Origin: CALJIC01 sp039805565
GTDB taxonomy: Bacteria; Chloroflexota; Chloroflexia; Chloroflexales; Roseiflexaceae
Direction of reading: 5' to 3'
Assembly: GCA_039805565.1 (NCBI GenBank)
Contig: JBDLTZ010000217.1
Span: 1 to 20,792, forward strand
DNA length: 20,792 nt
Shown: positions 13,993 through 20,792 of the stretch, piece by piece
Layout: every line of letters begins with the position of its first letter
Position numbering within the stretch: position 1 is the first letter of the stretch
Translations under genes and position numbers: made by a program
Notes under the pieces: model-generated
What the model saw: the letters and a program-made list of their open reading frames with translations, nothing else
What the model was told of the DNA's origin: nothing
Databases searched by the model: none

Positions 13993-14769
13993 CTACGCAC
14001 CGGGCACGAGCCGCACATCAACGCCGCGCGCGTACAGCTGCTCGATCACATCAGGTGGCGCGTCGTCATTTGTTACCAGGATGTTGCCGCGCCCTGGGTG
14101 CACAAGCGTCGTCAGCGACTGAACGCCAAACTTGCTTGAGTCAAGCATAATGATCGTCGTTCCTGCGGCGCTAATCATGGCCCGCTTGAGCTGGCTCTCA
14201 AGCATGTTGGGATCGGTCAGCCCCGCCTCGAGCGTCAGCCCGGTCCCTGAAAGGAACAGCTTGTTGGCGTGGAACTCCTGGAAGAAGCGCTCTGCGGTGG
14301 GGCCGACGTAGGTAAACGAGACATCGCGCAGGATGCCGCCGGTGCAGATCACACTGACATGCGGCAGCAGATGGCGCAGCTCATTGGTTGTGTACAGGCC
14401 GTTGGTGACCACCGTCAACCCGGGGCGGACCGTCAGGCGGTGCGCCAGGCTCGTGACCGTTGTTCCGCCCTCCAGAATGATGATATCGCCGTCGCTCACG
14501 AGCTGCTCGGCGACGTACTGCGCGATGCGCTCCTTGCGCGATGCGTTGACTTTCTGCTTCGCCGCGTAGCGTGGCTCGACCGTCGATGATGTCAGGCGGA
14601 TGGCGCCGCCATGCGCCCGGCGGATGTGGCCGTCGTCCTCCAGGACCTTGAGGTCGCGTCGGATGGTCATCTCGGAGACGGCATACTTCTCGCTCAGCGC
14701 TCCGACCTCAGCCGCGTTGCCGGTCTCGATATCCTGCAGGATGTGGCGACGCCGCTCCTCTGGCAACAT
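13993..14769 (-). CDS. DeoR/GlpR-family transcriptional regulator
   Basis: A 258-residue repressor of the usual family length. The N-terminal winged helix-turn-helix carries the DeoR signature (LSEKYAVSEMTIRRDLKVLE, then HIRRAHGGA). The C-terminal sugar-phosphate-sensing domain has GDIIILEGGTTVTSLA, ICTGGILR, GPTAERFF and IIMLDSSKFG. Members usually release DNA on binding a phosphorylated sugar. The divergent operon of sugar isomerases and a kinase makes a hexose phosphate or amino-sugar phosphate the likely signal. ATG 14769 is chosen over an in-frame start at 14823 because GGGGGA lies six bases upstream and homology begins at LPEERRRHIL. Confidence 0.92.
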   Translation of the reverse strand: MLPEERRRHILQDIETGNAAEVGALSEKYAVSEMTIRRDLKVLEDDGHIRRAHGGAIRLTSSTVEPRYAAKQKVNASRKERIAQYVAEQLVSDGDIIILEGGTTVTSLAHRLTVRPGLTVVTNGLYTTNELRHLLPHVSVICTGGILRDVSFTYVGPTAERFFQEFHANKLFLSGTGLTLEAGLTDPNMLESQLKRAMISAAGTTIIMLDSSKFGVQSLTTLVHPGRGNILVTNDDAPPDVIEQLYARGVDVRLVPGA

Positions 14770-14847
14770 AGTGTCCCCCAGTGCCGATGCGAGCACCCTG
14801 GCTGTATCCCCCGCCCGCACCACTGCTCCAATGACCGTCGTGTCCGG

Positions 14848-14876
14848 AACGTACCATACGCGCCGATCGATGTCAA
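14848..14876 (-). promoter_or_regulatory. Candidate promoter of the DeoR-family gene
   Basis: On the minus strand a perfect TTGACA (14876-14871) is followed by 17 bases and TACGTT (14853-14848), preceded by TG one base upstream, as in extended -10 promoters. RNA would start near 14841, leaving a leader of about 70 bases. Confidence 0.5.
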
Positions 14877-14895
14877 CACCCGCTGATCATCTATA

Positions 14896-14952
14896 TGTTC
14901 GATTGTGTGATAAAATCTTGACTGATGTTCATTTCTGTTATATAGTGTGTTC
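14896..14952 (+). promoter_or_regulatory. Candidate DeoR-family operator: three spaced TGTTC direct repeats
   Basis: TGTTC occurs at 14896-14900, 14926-14930 and 14948-14952, within ATATGTTCGATT, TGATGTTCATT and GTGTGTTCACT. Spacings are 30 and 22 bp, close to three and two helical turns. The second lies in the spacer and the third just after the -10 box of the operon promoter, ideal for repression. GlpR-type half-sites have the related form TGTTCG. Confidence 0.45.
14918..14946 (+). promoter_or_regulatory. Promoter of the sugar-isomerase operon
   Basis: TTGACT (14918-14923), a spacer of exactly 17 bases and TATAGT (14941-14946) form a near-consensus sigma-70 promoter in a locally AT-rich stretch. 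RNA would start near 14953. An ATG at 14947 therefore cannot serve as the operon's first start, which supports 14986. Confidence 0.75.
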
Positions 14953-14985
14953 ACTCATGACAGGCTCTGCAAAAAAGGTCGAAGC

Positions 14986-15588
14986 ATGCTGGGCGATTCC
15001 CCAACCCGGCTCGCGGTACCATTCACCGTCCCGCTCGGCTCGCTCGCGGGCGTCCCGCAGACGGCGCGGCGCCTCAGCGACTTGCGGGGTGTCTTCGCAG
15101 ACACCGCCGCCTACGAGGCCGCGCTCGCCCTCGGCGACCCGATGATCTACACGGTCGCGGCGGTCGAGTCATTCAGCGGCGAGGGGCAGCTGCACTACGG
15201 CCTAGGGATGCTCATGCCGGGCCGCATCGGCGCGGAGTACTACTGCACCAAAGGTCACCTCCACGCCTGGCGGCCAGCCGCCGAAGTCTACATCGGCCTG
15301 CAGGGCGAGGGGGTAATGCTGCTGGAGGATGAGCAGAGTGGCGCAACCCGCCTCGAGCCGTTCGGCGCCAGCCAAATCGTCTACGTCCCTGGCGCTACTG
15401 CGCACCGAACAGTGAACACGGGCGATGTGCCGCTGGTATACCTGGGGGTCTACGACGCGGCGGCCGGGCATGACTACGGCGCGATCGCCGAACGCAACTT
15501 CCGGCAGGTAGTAGCCGCGATCAACGGCTCCCCAACAGCTATCGACCGGGCAGCCTTTATGTCATCGATACGCGCGCAGACGCGCTGA
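14986..15588 (+). CDS. Cupin-type (archaeal-like) glucose-6-phosphate isomerase
   Basis: Interconverts glucose-6-phosphate and fructose-6-phosphate in the cytoplasm using a metal in a cupin barrel. The 200-residue protein has the diagnostic YYCTKGHLHAWRPAAEVY. The expected ligands are H91, H93, E100 and, after GATAHR, H140, with nearly the same spacing as H88/H90/E97/H136 known for the Pyrococcus furiosus enzyme. Gly-rich VYIGLQGEGVMLLE follows, as in that family. ATG 14986 is used because the promoter start point lies after the earlier in-frame ATG (14947), and an AAGG ribosome site precedes it. It is the first gene of the operon, with 12 bases to the next gene. It is unrelated in fold to the usual bacterial Pgi. 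Confidence 0.9.
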   Translation: MLGDSPTRLAVPFTVPLGSLAGVPQTARRLSDLRGVFADTAAYEAALALGDPMIYTVAAVESFSGEGQLHYGLGMLMPGRIGAEYYCTKGHLHAWRPAAEVYIGLQGEGVMLLEDEQSGATRLEPFGASQIVYVPGATAHRTVNTGDVPLVYLGVYDAAAGHDYGAIAERNFRQVVAAINGSPTAIDRAAFMSSIRAQTR

Positions 15589-15600
15589 GGACGGCCCACG

Positions 15601-15999
15601 ATGGACGACGCCACCACGCAGACCACGACCCCACCTGCTGAGCCGCCGCCGGTCGCGCTCGTGCTGCGCCCGTGGGGCAGCTTCCGGCAGTACGCCCACA
15701 ACGCGCCAGTGACGGTCAGCCTGATGACGGTTCAGCCCGGCCAGCGGCTGAGCCTCCAGTCTCACACCGGGCGCGCCGAGCTGTGGATCGTGCTGGACGA
15801 CGGCGCGATCGTCGAGATCGACGATGCGGTGCACCACCCACCTGCTGGCGCAGAGCTGTGGATCCCCGCCCGCGCAAAACACCGCCTCAGCAGCGGGGGT
15901 CCCGCCGTGCGCGTGCTGGAGGTGGCCTTCGGCAACTGGCAGCAGGACGACATCACGCGCTACGCGGATGACTACGCCCGCCCGGCAGAGGGGGAGTAG
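15601..15999 (+). CDS. Stand-alone cupin of the type II mannose-6-phosphate isomerase family
   Basis: A 132-residue single-cupin protein matching the C-terminal isomerase domain of bifunctional ManC/AlgA-type enzymes. RPWGSFRQY (23-31) is the family opening, QPGQRLSLQSHTGRAELWIV the metal-site strand, and PARAKHRL the second cupin motif with H94; DDITRYADDYAR is the typical ending. The canonical QxHxxRxEHW motif is altered: H55 and E60 remain, but the His after the Glu is Leu61. Cupins with ELW in place of EHW occur in other bacteria, so catalysis may differ or be lost. It follows the PGI gene by 12 bases, and its stop is two bases before the next ATG. Either a mannose-6-phosphate isomerase or a sugar-phosphate sensing protein is possible. 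Confidence 0.8.
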   Translation: MDDATTQTTTPPAEPPPVALVLRPWGSFRQYAHNAPVTVSLMTVQPGQRLSLQSHTGRAELWIVLDDGAIVEIDDAVHHPPAGAELWIPARAKHRLSSGGPAVRVLEVAFGNWQQDDITRYADDYARPAEGE

Positions 16000-16001
16000 G
16001 C

Positions 16002-17786
16002 ATGGACCAGCCGCCGCTGCGAAAGACCAGCCAGGAGCTGATGCCGGCCCACCACACCGCGCCCGCGCCTGACCAATACAGCCTGTACCCGGCCTTCCCG
16101 GTCGCCCCCGGCTCGATCGCACGTGGCTTCGACGAGCTCGCCGAACGGGTCATCGCCTGGCGCACGGTGGTCATCGACGGTTTCGGAGGTGTGCTCTGGG
16201 ACGACTTCCGCGCCCGCCTGGCGGCCGCGCTCGAGCGCCGCGGGACGAGCGCACACTGGCAGAACGTGGCCGAAGCGCTGTGGCCTGCAGCGGAGGTCGC
16301 CCGCATCGTCGCGCCATTCCTCGGCGGCGATGACCCAATCTTCGGCACCAGGTTCACCGGCACGCTGCGCGACCTGTTTAACCCGTCGCGCCTCGCGGAG
16401 CTGCGCCCGGCGCCGCCGGACGGCATCTCGATCCTGTACGGCTGCGGTGCCGCACTCGCGGGCCGCGACGCACCGCTGATCTACGTGGATGTACCAAAGA
16501 ACGAGGTGCAGTTCCGCGCCCGCGCCGGCAGCATCACGAACCTCGGAGCGGCTGCGCCAGCCGACCCGAAGGCCATGTACAAGCGGATGTACTTCGTGGA
16601 CTGGGTCGCCCTCGGACGCCACAAGGCCGAGCTGCTGCCGGGGATCGCACTGATCGTGGACGGCCAGCGCCCCGATGAGCCGGCGCTGATGAGCGGCGAC
16701 GCGCTGCGCGACGCGCTCGGCCGCATGTGCCGCAGCCCGTTTCGCGCCCGCCCGTGGTTCGAGCCTGGCCCGTGGGGCGGCCAGTGGATCAAGCAGCATA
16801 TCCCGCAGCTCCCGCAGGATGTGCCGAACTACGCGTGGTCGTTCGAGCTGATCTCACCCGAAAACGGCCTGCTGTTGAGCGACGGGCAGCTGCTCCTTGA
16901 GGTGTCGTTCGACACCGTTATGTTCCACGACCACCGCGCCGTGCTGGGCGAGTGGGCCGACCGCTTCGGCTACGAGTTTCCGATCCGCTTCGACTTCCTC
17001 GACACCGTCGCCGGCGGCAACCTGTCGGTGCAGTGTCACCCGCGGCCGGAGTACATCCGCGAGCACTTCGGCGAGACCTTCACGCAGGACGAGACCTACT
17101 ACATCCTGGATGCTGCGCCAGGCGCCGAGGTCTACCTCGGCTTCCAGGATGACATCGACCCGGCCGCCTTCCGCACGGCGCTGGAGGCGAGCTTCCGCGA
17201 GGCGGTCGCGCTCGATATCGACCGCTTCGTGCAGCGCCACCCGGCCGCCAAGCACGACCTGTTCCTCATTCCCAACGGGACGATCCACTGCTCGGGGGCC
17301 GGTAGCCTGGTGCTGGAGATCAGCGCCACGCCGTACATCTTCACCTTCAAGATGTACGACTGGATGCGGCTCGACCTGGACGGCCGCCCGCGCCCGCTGA
17401 ACATCGCCCGCGCCTTCGAGAACCTCTCCTTCGAGCGCAAGGGCGCACAGGTGCACAAGGAGCTGATCTCCCGGCCGGCGGTGGCAGCCGAAGGGGACGG
17501 CTGGCGGCGCGTCCACCTGCCGACCCACCCGGACCACTTCTACGATGTGGAGCGCCTCGAGTTCACGGGCGCGATCGACGTCGAGACGCGCGGCTCGCCG
17601 CACGTCCTGAGCCTGGTCGAAGGGCGGTCGGTGACGGTCGAGACTCCGGGCGGCGCTCCCATGCGCTTCAGCTACGCCGAGACCTTCGTCGTCCCGGCCG
17701 CCGTCGGGCGCTACCGGCTGGCGAGCGACGGCGCAGGGCATGCCTGGGTGATCGTGGCCTCTATGAAGCCGGGGGCAGCCCGATGA
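16002..17786 (+). CDS. Class I mannose-6-phosphate isomerase, long two-part form
   Basis: The C-terminal half is a zinc-dependent mannose-6-phosphate isomerase converting mannose-6-phosphate to fructose-6-phosphate. NLSVQCHPRPEY gives ligands Q344 and H346, DETYYILDA gives E364, and IPNGTIHCSG gives H429. At 594 residues it is about twice the length of E. coli ManA. The first 240 residues resemble a nucleoside/pantothenate-kinase-like fold, but the place of the P-loop reads VVIDGFGGVLWDDF, with no GKS/T, so ATP binding there is unlikely. Similar long proteins occur in Firmicutes and Chloroflexi as 'class I mannose-6-phosphate isomerase'. ATG 16002 has GGGGGAG ten bases upstream. The stop overlaps the kinase gene by four bases (ATGA), giving translational coupling. 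Confidence 0.88.
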   Translation: MDQPPLRKTSQELMPAHHTAPAPDQYSLYPAFPVAPGSIARGFDELAERVIAWRTVVIDGFGGVLWDDFRARLAAALERRGTSAHWQNVAEALWPAAEVARIVAPFLGGDDPIFGTRFTGTLRDLFNPSRLAELRPAPPDGISILYGCGAALAGRDAPLIYVDVPKNEVQFRARAGSITNLGAAAPADPKAMYKRMYFVDWVALGRHKAELLPGIALIVDGQRPDEPALMSGDALRDALGRMCRSPFRARPWFEPGPWGGQWIKQHIPQLPQDVPNYAWSFELISPENGLLLSDGQLLLEVSFDTVMFHDHRAVLGEWADRFGYEFPIRFDFLDTVAGGNLSVQCHPRPEYIREHFGETFTQDETYYILDAAPGAEVYLGFQDDIDPAAFRTALEASFREAVALDIDRFVQRHPAAKHDLFLIPNGTIHCSGAGSLVLEISATPYIFTFKMYDWMRLDLDGRPRPLNIARAFENLSFERKGAQVHKELISRPAVAAEGDGWRRVHLPTHPDHFYDVERLEFTGAIDVETRGSPHVLSLVEGRSVTVETPGGAPMRFSYAETFVVPAAVGRYRLASDGAGHAWVIVASMKPGAAR

Positions 17787-18790
17787 GCGTGACGGTGCTG
17801 GGGATCGACGGGGGCGGCACCAAGACCCACGCCGCGATCATGGACAGCGCGGGCCGTCTGCTGGGCAGCGGGCTCGGCGGCCCCTCAAACTACAACAACG
17901 TCGGGGTGGATGTCGTGCGGGCCAGCATCGCGGCGGCGGTGCGGGCAGCGCACGATGCCGCGGGCATCGTGGGCGCGCCACTCGATGCGGCGTTCCTCGG
18001 GATGGCCGGGGTCGTCTCGCCGGCCGACCGGGCGGCCATCCACGCGATCGCCGCCGACCTGCGGCTCGCCGCACCCGAGCGGGTGGGCGTCGACCACGAC
18101 TGCCGGATCGCGCTGGCGGGCGGGCTCTCCGGCCGGCCAGGGATCGTGCAGATCGCGGGGACCGGGTCGTCGTGCTTCGGGATGAACGCCTCCGGCGAGT
18201 CGTGGCGCTCGGGCGGCTGGGGCCACGTGATGGCCGACGAGGGGAGCAGCTACTGGTTCGGCGTCGAGGCGCTGCGCGCCGCCGTGCGCGCCTACGACGG
18301 CCGCGGGCCGCAGACCGAGCTGCTGGACCGCGTGCGCGAGCGGCTGCGGCTCGCTGAGATGAACGACATCATGCGGCGGGTGTACGTCGAGGGGATGGCG
18401 CCCGCCGAGATCGCCGCGCTGGCCCCCGACGTGATCGCCGCCGCGCGCCGGCTGGATCCGGTGGCCTGTCAGCTCGTGCAACAGGGGGCGCGCGAGATAG
18501 CAGACTGCGTCGTGGCGGTCGCCCAGCGGCTCGGCATGGAGGGCGGGCCATGTGAGCTGGCGCTGGTCGGCGGGCTGTTCCAGGCCGACGATGCCGTCAT
18601 CCCGCCGCTGCGTGAGCGGCTGGCGGAGAGCCTGCCGGGCTGCCGCGTCCAGATGGCCGATCTACCTCCGGTGCTCGGCGCCTGCCTGCTGGCGCTGCAG
18701 TCGCTCGGTCTGGCGCTCCCGGCGCTGGAGCGCCTGCACGCCCTCCGCGGGCCGGCGCGGATCGGAGAGGAGCGCCGAGATGACGGTTGA
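17783..18790 (+). CDS. BadF/BadG/BcrA/BcrD-type sugar kinase (N-acetylglucosamine kinase-like)
   Basis: A 335-residue cytoplasmic ATPase of the ASKHA fold. PHOSPHATE 1 is GIDGGGTKT (7-15), the acidic VGVDHD (102-106) provides the catalytic Asp region, PHOSPHATE 2 is AGTGSS (125-130) followed by GGWGHVMADEGSSYW (144-158), and an adenosine motif LVGGLF lies at 261-266. This is the pattern of mammalian-type NAGK and bacterial GlcNAc/glucosamine kinases rather than of the CoA-reductase activators, which carry Fe-S cysteines missing here. It would phosphorylate the imported sugar. Its start overlaps the isomerase stop, and its end overlaps the next ATG by 11 bases. The substrate could be an amino sugar or mannose. 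Confidence 0.85.
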   Translation: MSVTVLGIDGGGTKTHAAIMDSAGRLLGSGLGGPSNYNNVGVDVVRASIAAAVRAAHDAAGIVGAPLDAAFLGMAGVVSPADRAAIHAIAADLRLAAPERVGVDHDCRIALAGGLSGRPGIVQIAGTGSSCFGMNASGESWRSGGWGHVMADEGSSYWFGVEALRAAVRAYDGRGPQTELLDRVRERLRLAEMNDIMRRVYVEGMAPAEIAALAPDVIAAARRLDPVACQLVQQGAREIADCVVAVAQRLGMEGGPCELALVGGLFQADDAVIPPLRERLAESLPGCRVQMADLPPVLGACLLALQSLGLALPALERLHALRGPARIGEERRDDG

Positions 18791-19190
18791 GCGCACGATC
18801 GACTTCCGCTACGCCCCGGCGTCGCGCTGGACCGCGATCTGCCGGCCCGACGGCATCAAGGGGACCGCCATCGCCCTCGCCACGCTCGTGCGCCAGTGCG
18901 AGCTGCTCGGCGATGACACCGGGCTGCGCGCAGCCTGGCCGGCTGTCCGCGATGCTGTGGGCTATATCGAGCACCTGCGCGAGCGGGCCTACGCGCTGCC
19001 GGCCGGGCTGCGCACAGTGTCGGGCGCCGCGCGCCAGCTTGGCTACACCCACGACGCCGCGGGCTCGAGGCCGACTTCGACTCGCTGCTGGCAGGCTTCC
19101 GCGCGAGCGCGGCACGCACGATCGGCACGCACGATCGGCACCATCGACCTCCCGCTCAGCGGTCAGGTCGCGATCGATATCACTCCCTGA
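18780..19190 (+). pseudogene. Decayed six-hairpin glycosidase-like gene (internal deletions)
   Basis: ATG 18780 follows GGAGAGGAG and begins MTVERTIDFRYAPASRWTAI, then jumps to helical text KGTAIALATLVRQCELLGDD and AAWPAVRDAVGYIEHLRERA. That helical text resembles the (alpha/alpha) barrel of large glycosidases. Full relatives should be several hundred residues; only 136 codons remain, so long internal parts are gone. Near 19061-19066 one base is missing: the next frame gives LEADFDSLLAGFRASAARTI. A 13-bp tandem duplication (19112-19137) then returns the frame to the original, ending TIDLPLSGQVAIDITP. The open frame survives, but the product cannot be an active hydrolase. Its place suggests the operon once cleaved a glycoside. 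The exact GH family is not recognised. Confidence 0.6.
19112..19137 (+). repeat. 13-bp tandem duplication inside the glycosidase remnant
   Basis: GCACGCACGATCG occurs twice in direct contact (19112-19124 and 19125-19137), followed by GCAC of a third partial unit. Removing one unit joins ...SAARTIG to TIDLPLSGQ in one frame. Confidence 0.85.
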
Positions 19191-19285
19191 CTGAACGACA
19201 CCGGTTCTACTGAGAAAGGAGCTGCCCGGATACCACGCGTGCCGATTCCCCACAACTGACAAGCTGCTATTCGATCAGCACGTAC

Positions 19286-19302
19286 GCCGCGCCGAGCGCG
19301 GC
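19286..19302 (+). other. GC-rich hairpin in the leader of the sugar-binding protein gene
   Basis: GCCGCGC-CGA-GCGCGGC is a perfect 7-bp stem with a 3-base loop, ending 25 bases before the ATG and before its GAGGAG site. No T-run follows. It could shield the downstream mRNA from decay after processing, or stop transcription weakly. Confidence 0.35.
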
Positions 19303-19327
19303 CCTGCACTCACTGAAGAGGAGCACC

Positions 19328-20764
19328 ATGCAGAAGCTCTCCCGCCGCACGTTCCTGACGCTCGCGAGCGCTGCCGCGAGCGCCTCGGTCCTCGCTGCAT
19401 GCGGCGCGTCACAGCCTGCCGCCCCCGCCCCCACCGCCGCCCCCGCCCCGGCGGAGCCCACCGCCGCCCCCGCCCCCACCGCCGCCCCCGCCCCTACCGC
19501 CGTCGTCGCCACCCCGCCGCCCGCGCCCGCGGCCGGCACTGTCAGTGGCAAGACCGTCTGGCGCGTGTGGGGCACCGAGGCCGAGTTCGCGCGCTTCAAG
19601 GCGCTCGGCGACGAGTTCAAGAAGCAGTTCCCGAGCATCGAGATCGACCTGGCGCAGATCCCGACGGCCCAGTACGACGAGAAGATTCTCTCGGAGTTCG
19701 CCGGCGGCTCGCCGCCCAACAGCATGCACACCGGCAACGCCCTGATGTACCAGCTGGCCCTGCGCGAACAGCTCATGCCCATGGATGACCTGCTCGCCAA
19801 CGATACGGCCATCAAGGTTGACGACTTCTACCCGGCCCTCAACACCCCGGCGCTGATCAAGGGTAAGGTCTACGGGCTGCCGGTGGACTGCAACCCGATG
19901 GTGGTCTACTACAACGAGGATATGTTCAAGGCCAAGGGCCTCAAGACACCAATGGAGGAGTATGAGGCCGGCACCTGGACCTGGGACACCTTCCGCAAGA
20001 GCGCGGCAGCGCTCTCGACCGACGATGTGAAGGGCTTCCAGATCGACACCTGGTGGGGGCCGACGTTCAGCTGGATCTGGCAGAACGGCGGCGAGCCGTT
20101 CGATGACACCGCCCTCACATGCACGCTCGACAGCGCGGCATGCAAGGAGGCGATCGAATTCATGCGGACGCTGGTGCTGGACGACCAGTCGGTGATCTAC
20201 GTGCCCTCCGGCACCACCGGCGCGCTCGGCTCAGACGCCCTGTTCCAGTCCGGCAAGCTTGCGATGGCCTCGTTCGGCCGCTGGATGGTGCCGAGCTTCA
20301 AGACCATCACCGCCTTCAAGTGGGACATCGCACCGCTGCCGAAGGGGAAGCAGATGGCGGCGGCCGTGCCCGCGGCGTGGCAGACCATGTCCGCGGCCAC
20401 CACGCCTGAGAACGTCCCCGCCACCTGGGAGTGGGTCAAGTTCTTCTGCGGCAAGGAGGGCCAGACCTTCCGCCTGAGCGGCGACGGCAACGCGGTGCCG
20501 TCGTACAAGGGTCTCGCGGACATCATCAAGCCGTCGGAGGGGGTCCCGCCGCAGAACTACAAGCTCTTCACCGCGCCGCTGGACGAGGGCTACGGCCGCT
20601 GGCAGCCCTTCGCCATGCAGCTCGACACGGAGATCGGCACGCAGACGACCAACATGTTCGACCTCATCCTGAACGGCGACATGTCGGTCGACGACGCCAC
20701 CGCCGAGTTCGTGCCGAAGATCAACGAGATCATCAGCACGACTCGCAAGGAGTTCGGCCTGTAG
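19328..20764 (+). CDS. ABC-transporter sugar-binding lipoprotein (extracellular solute-binding family 1)
   Basis: A 478-residue substrate-binding protein that captures a sugar outside the membrane for an ABC importer. The N-terminus has a twin-arginine-like SRRTFL (5-10), a hydrophobic stretch, and a lipobox LAAC with C25 as the lipidated residue. Residues 26-70 are an Ala/Pro/Thr linker built from near-repeats of PAPTAA, common in Chloroflexi lipoproteins. The mature domain has the MalE/UgpB-like pattern VWRVWGTEAEFARFKALGDE, GKVYGLPVDCNPMVVYYNED, and a later QSGKLAMASFGRWMVPSF. GAGGAG lies six to eleven bases before ATG 19328. Permease genes are expected just after the window. Whether it shares the upstream promoter is unclear, since 137 bp with a hairpin separate it from the glycosidase remnant. 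Confidence 0.93.
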   Translation: MQKLSRRTFLTLASAAASASVLAACGASQPAAPAPTAAPAPAEPTAAPAPTAAPAPTAVVATPPPAPAAGTVSGKTVWRVWGTEAEFARFKALGDEFKKQFPSIEIDLAQIPTAQYDEKILSEFAGGSPPNSMHTGNALMYQLALREQLMPMDDLLANDTAIKVDDFYPALNTPALIKGKVYGLPVDCNPMVVYYNEDMFKAKGLKTPMEEYEAGTWTWDTFRKSAAALSTDDVKGFQIDTWWGPTFSWIWQNGGEPFDDTALTCTLDSAACKEAIEFMRTLVLDDQSVIYVPSGTTGALGSDALFQSGKLAMASFGRWMVPSFKTITAFKWDIAPLPKGKQMAAAVPAAWQTMSAATTPENVPATWEWVKFFCGKEGQTFRLSGDGNAVPSYKGLADIIKPSEGVPPQNYKLFTAPLDEGYGRWQPFAMQLDTEIGTQTTNMFDLILNGDMSVDDATAEFVPKINEIISTTRKEFGL

Positions 20765-20776
20765 GGTTCGGCGGGC

Positions 20777-20790
20777 GGGGGGGGGGGGGG
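20777..20790 (+). repeat. G14 homopolymer at the window end
   Basis: Fourteen consecutive G begin 12 bases after the stop of the sugar-binding protein gene, and only two bases follow. It may be a real slippage-prone tract or a sequence or assembly artefact at a contig edge. Confidence 0.7.
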
Positions 20791-20792
20791 CG

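Noticed and set aside
16854..17741. Long minus-strand open frames opposite the isomerase and kinase genes.
   Set aside because: High-GC shadows; the plus-strand frames hold all family motifs and overlap as an operon.
1..20792. CRISPR array, tRNA or rRNA genes.
   Set aside because: No regularly spaced direct repeats and no cloverleaf or rRNA-like stretch were seen on reading both strands by eye; a covariance-model search was not possible.

Overview
The window looks like chromosomal DNA of a GC-rich bacterium, probably a member of the Chloroflexota (class Chloroflexia). The basis is indirect: a Tat-type lipoprotein sugar-binding protein with a long Ala/Pro/Thr linker, a cupin-type glucose-6-phosphate isomerase, a large two-part mannose-6-phosphate isomerase, and IS605/IS256/IS630 element types common in that phylum. 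No rRNA or marker gene is present, so this placement is inference.

Layout. (1) Positions 1-263 hold the 3' end of an IS200/IS605-type tnpB with its right end, which is also the likely omega-RNA scaffold. (2) Positions 390-10298, all on the minus strand, form a Wzx/Wzy-type polysaccharide (capsule/exopolysaccharide) locus. In transcription order it has a Wzc-like chain-length/tyrosine-kinase protein, a Wzx flippase, a GT2 glycosyltransferase, a Wzy polymerase/ligase, a GT4 glycosyltransferase, a short coupled ORF, a GT2 gene cut off after 39 codons by an IS630 remnant, a second GT4, and a PglC/WcaJ-type phosphoglycosyl transferase that would start the repeat unit. The middle of the locus is visibly more AT-rich than the rest. 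(3) Positions 10299-10880 are a non-coding stretch with several perfect palindromes and a possible Fic-protein fragment. (4) Positions 10881-12027 hold a ParA-like ATPase and a small overlapping partner, each broken by one apparent extra base. (5) Positions 12026-13348 are a complete IS256-family element whose left edge falls inside the partner gene's stop codon. (6) Positions 13349-13992 are a scar zone: a second, inverted copy of the IS605 right end and a fragment of a ferritin-like protein. (7) Positions 13993-20764 are a sugar-use locus: a divergent DeoR/GlpR-type regulator, then a plus-strand operon of cupin glucose-6-phosphate isomerase, PMI-type cupin, class I mannose-6-phosphate isomerase, BadF/BcrA-type sugar kinase (N-acetylglucosamine kinase-like), a decayed gene resembling an alpha-helical-barrel glycosidase, and an ABC sugar-binding lipoprotein. 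The last bases are a G14 run.

How the parts work together. The left half would assemble and export a lipid-linked glycan: the phosphoglycosyl transferase loads the first sugar, the GT4 and GT2 enzymes extend it, Wzx flips it, Wzy polymerises it and Wzc controls length. The right half would import a sugar or glycoside, phosphorylate it and isomerise it to fructose-6-phosphate, which also feeds nucleotide-sugar synthesis. A strong TTGACT-N17-TATAGT promoter and three spaced TGTTC motifs lie between the regulator and the operon.

The points most worth a second look are the paired IS605 right ends with sharply different downstream (guide) sequences, the palindrome cluster in front of the frameshifted ParA/partner pair, the short gene hidden between 2843 and 2980, and the glycosidase remnant in which a 13-bp tandem duplication restores a frame lost about 50 bp earlier.
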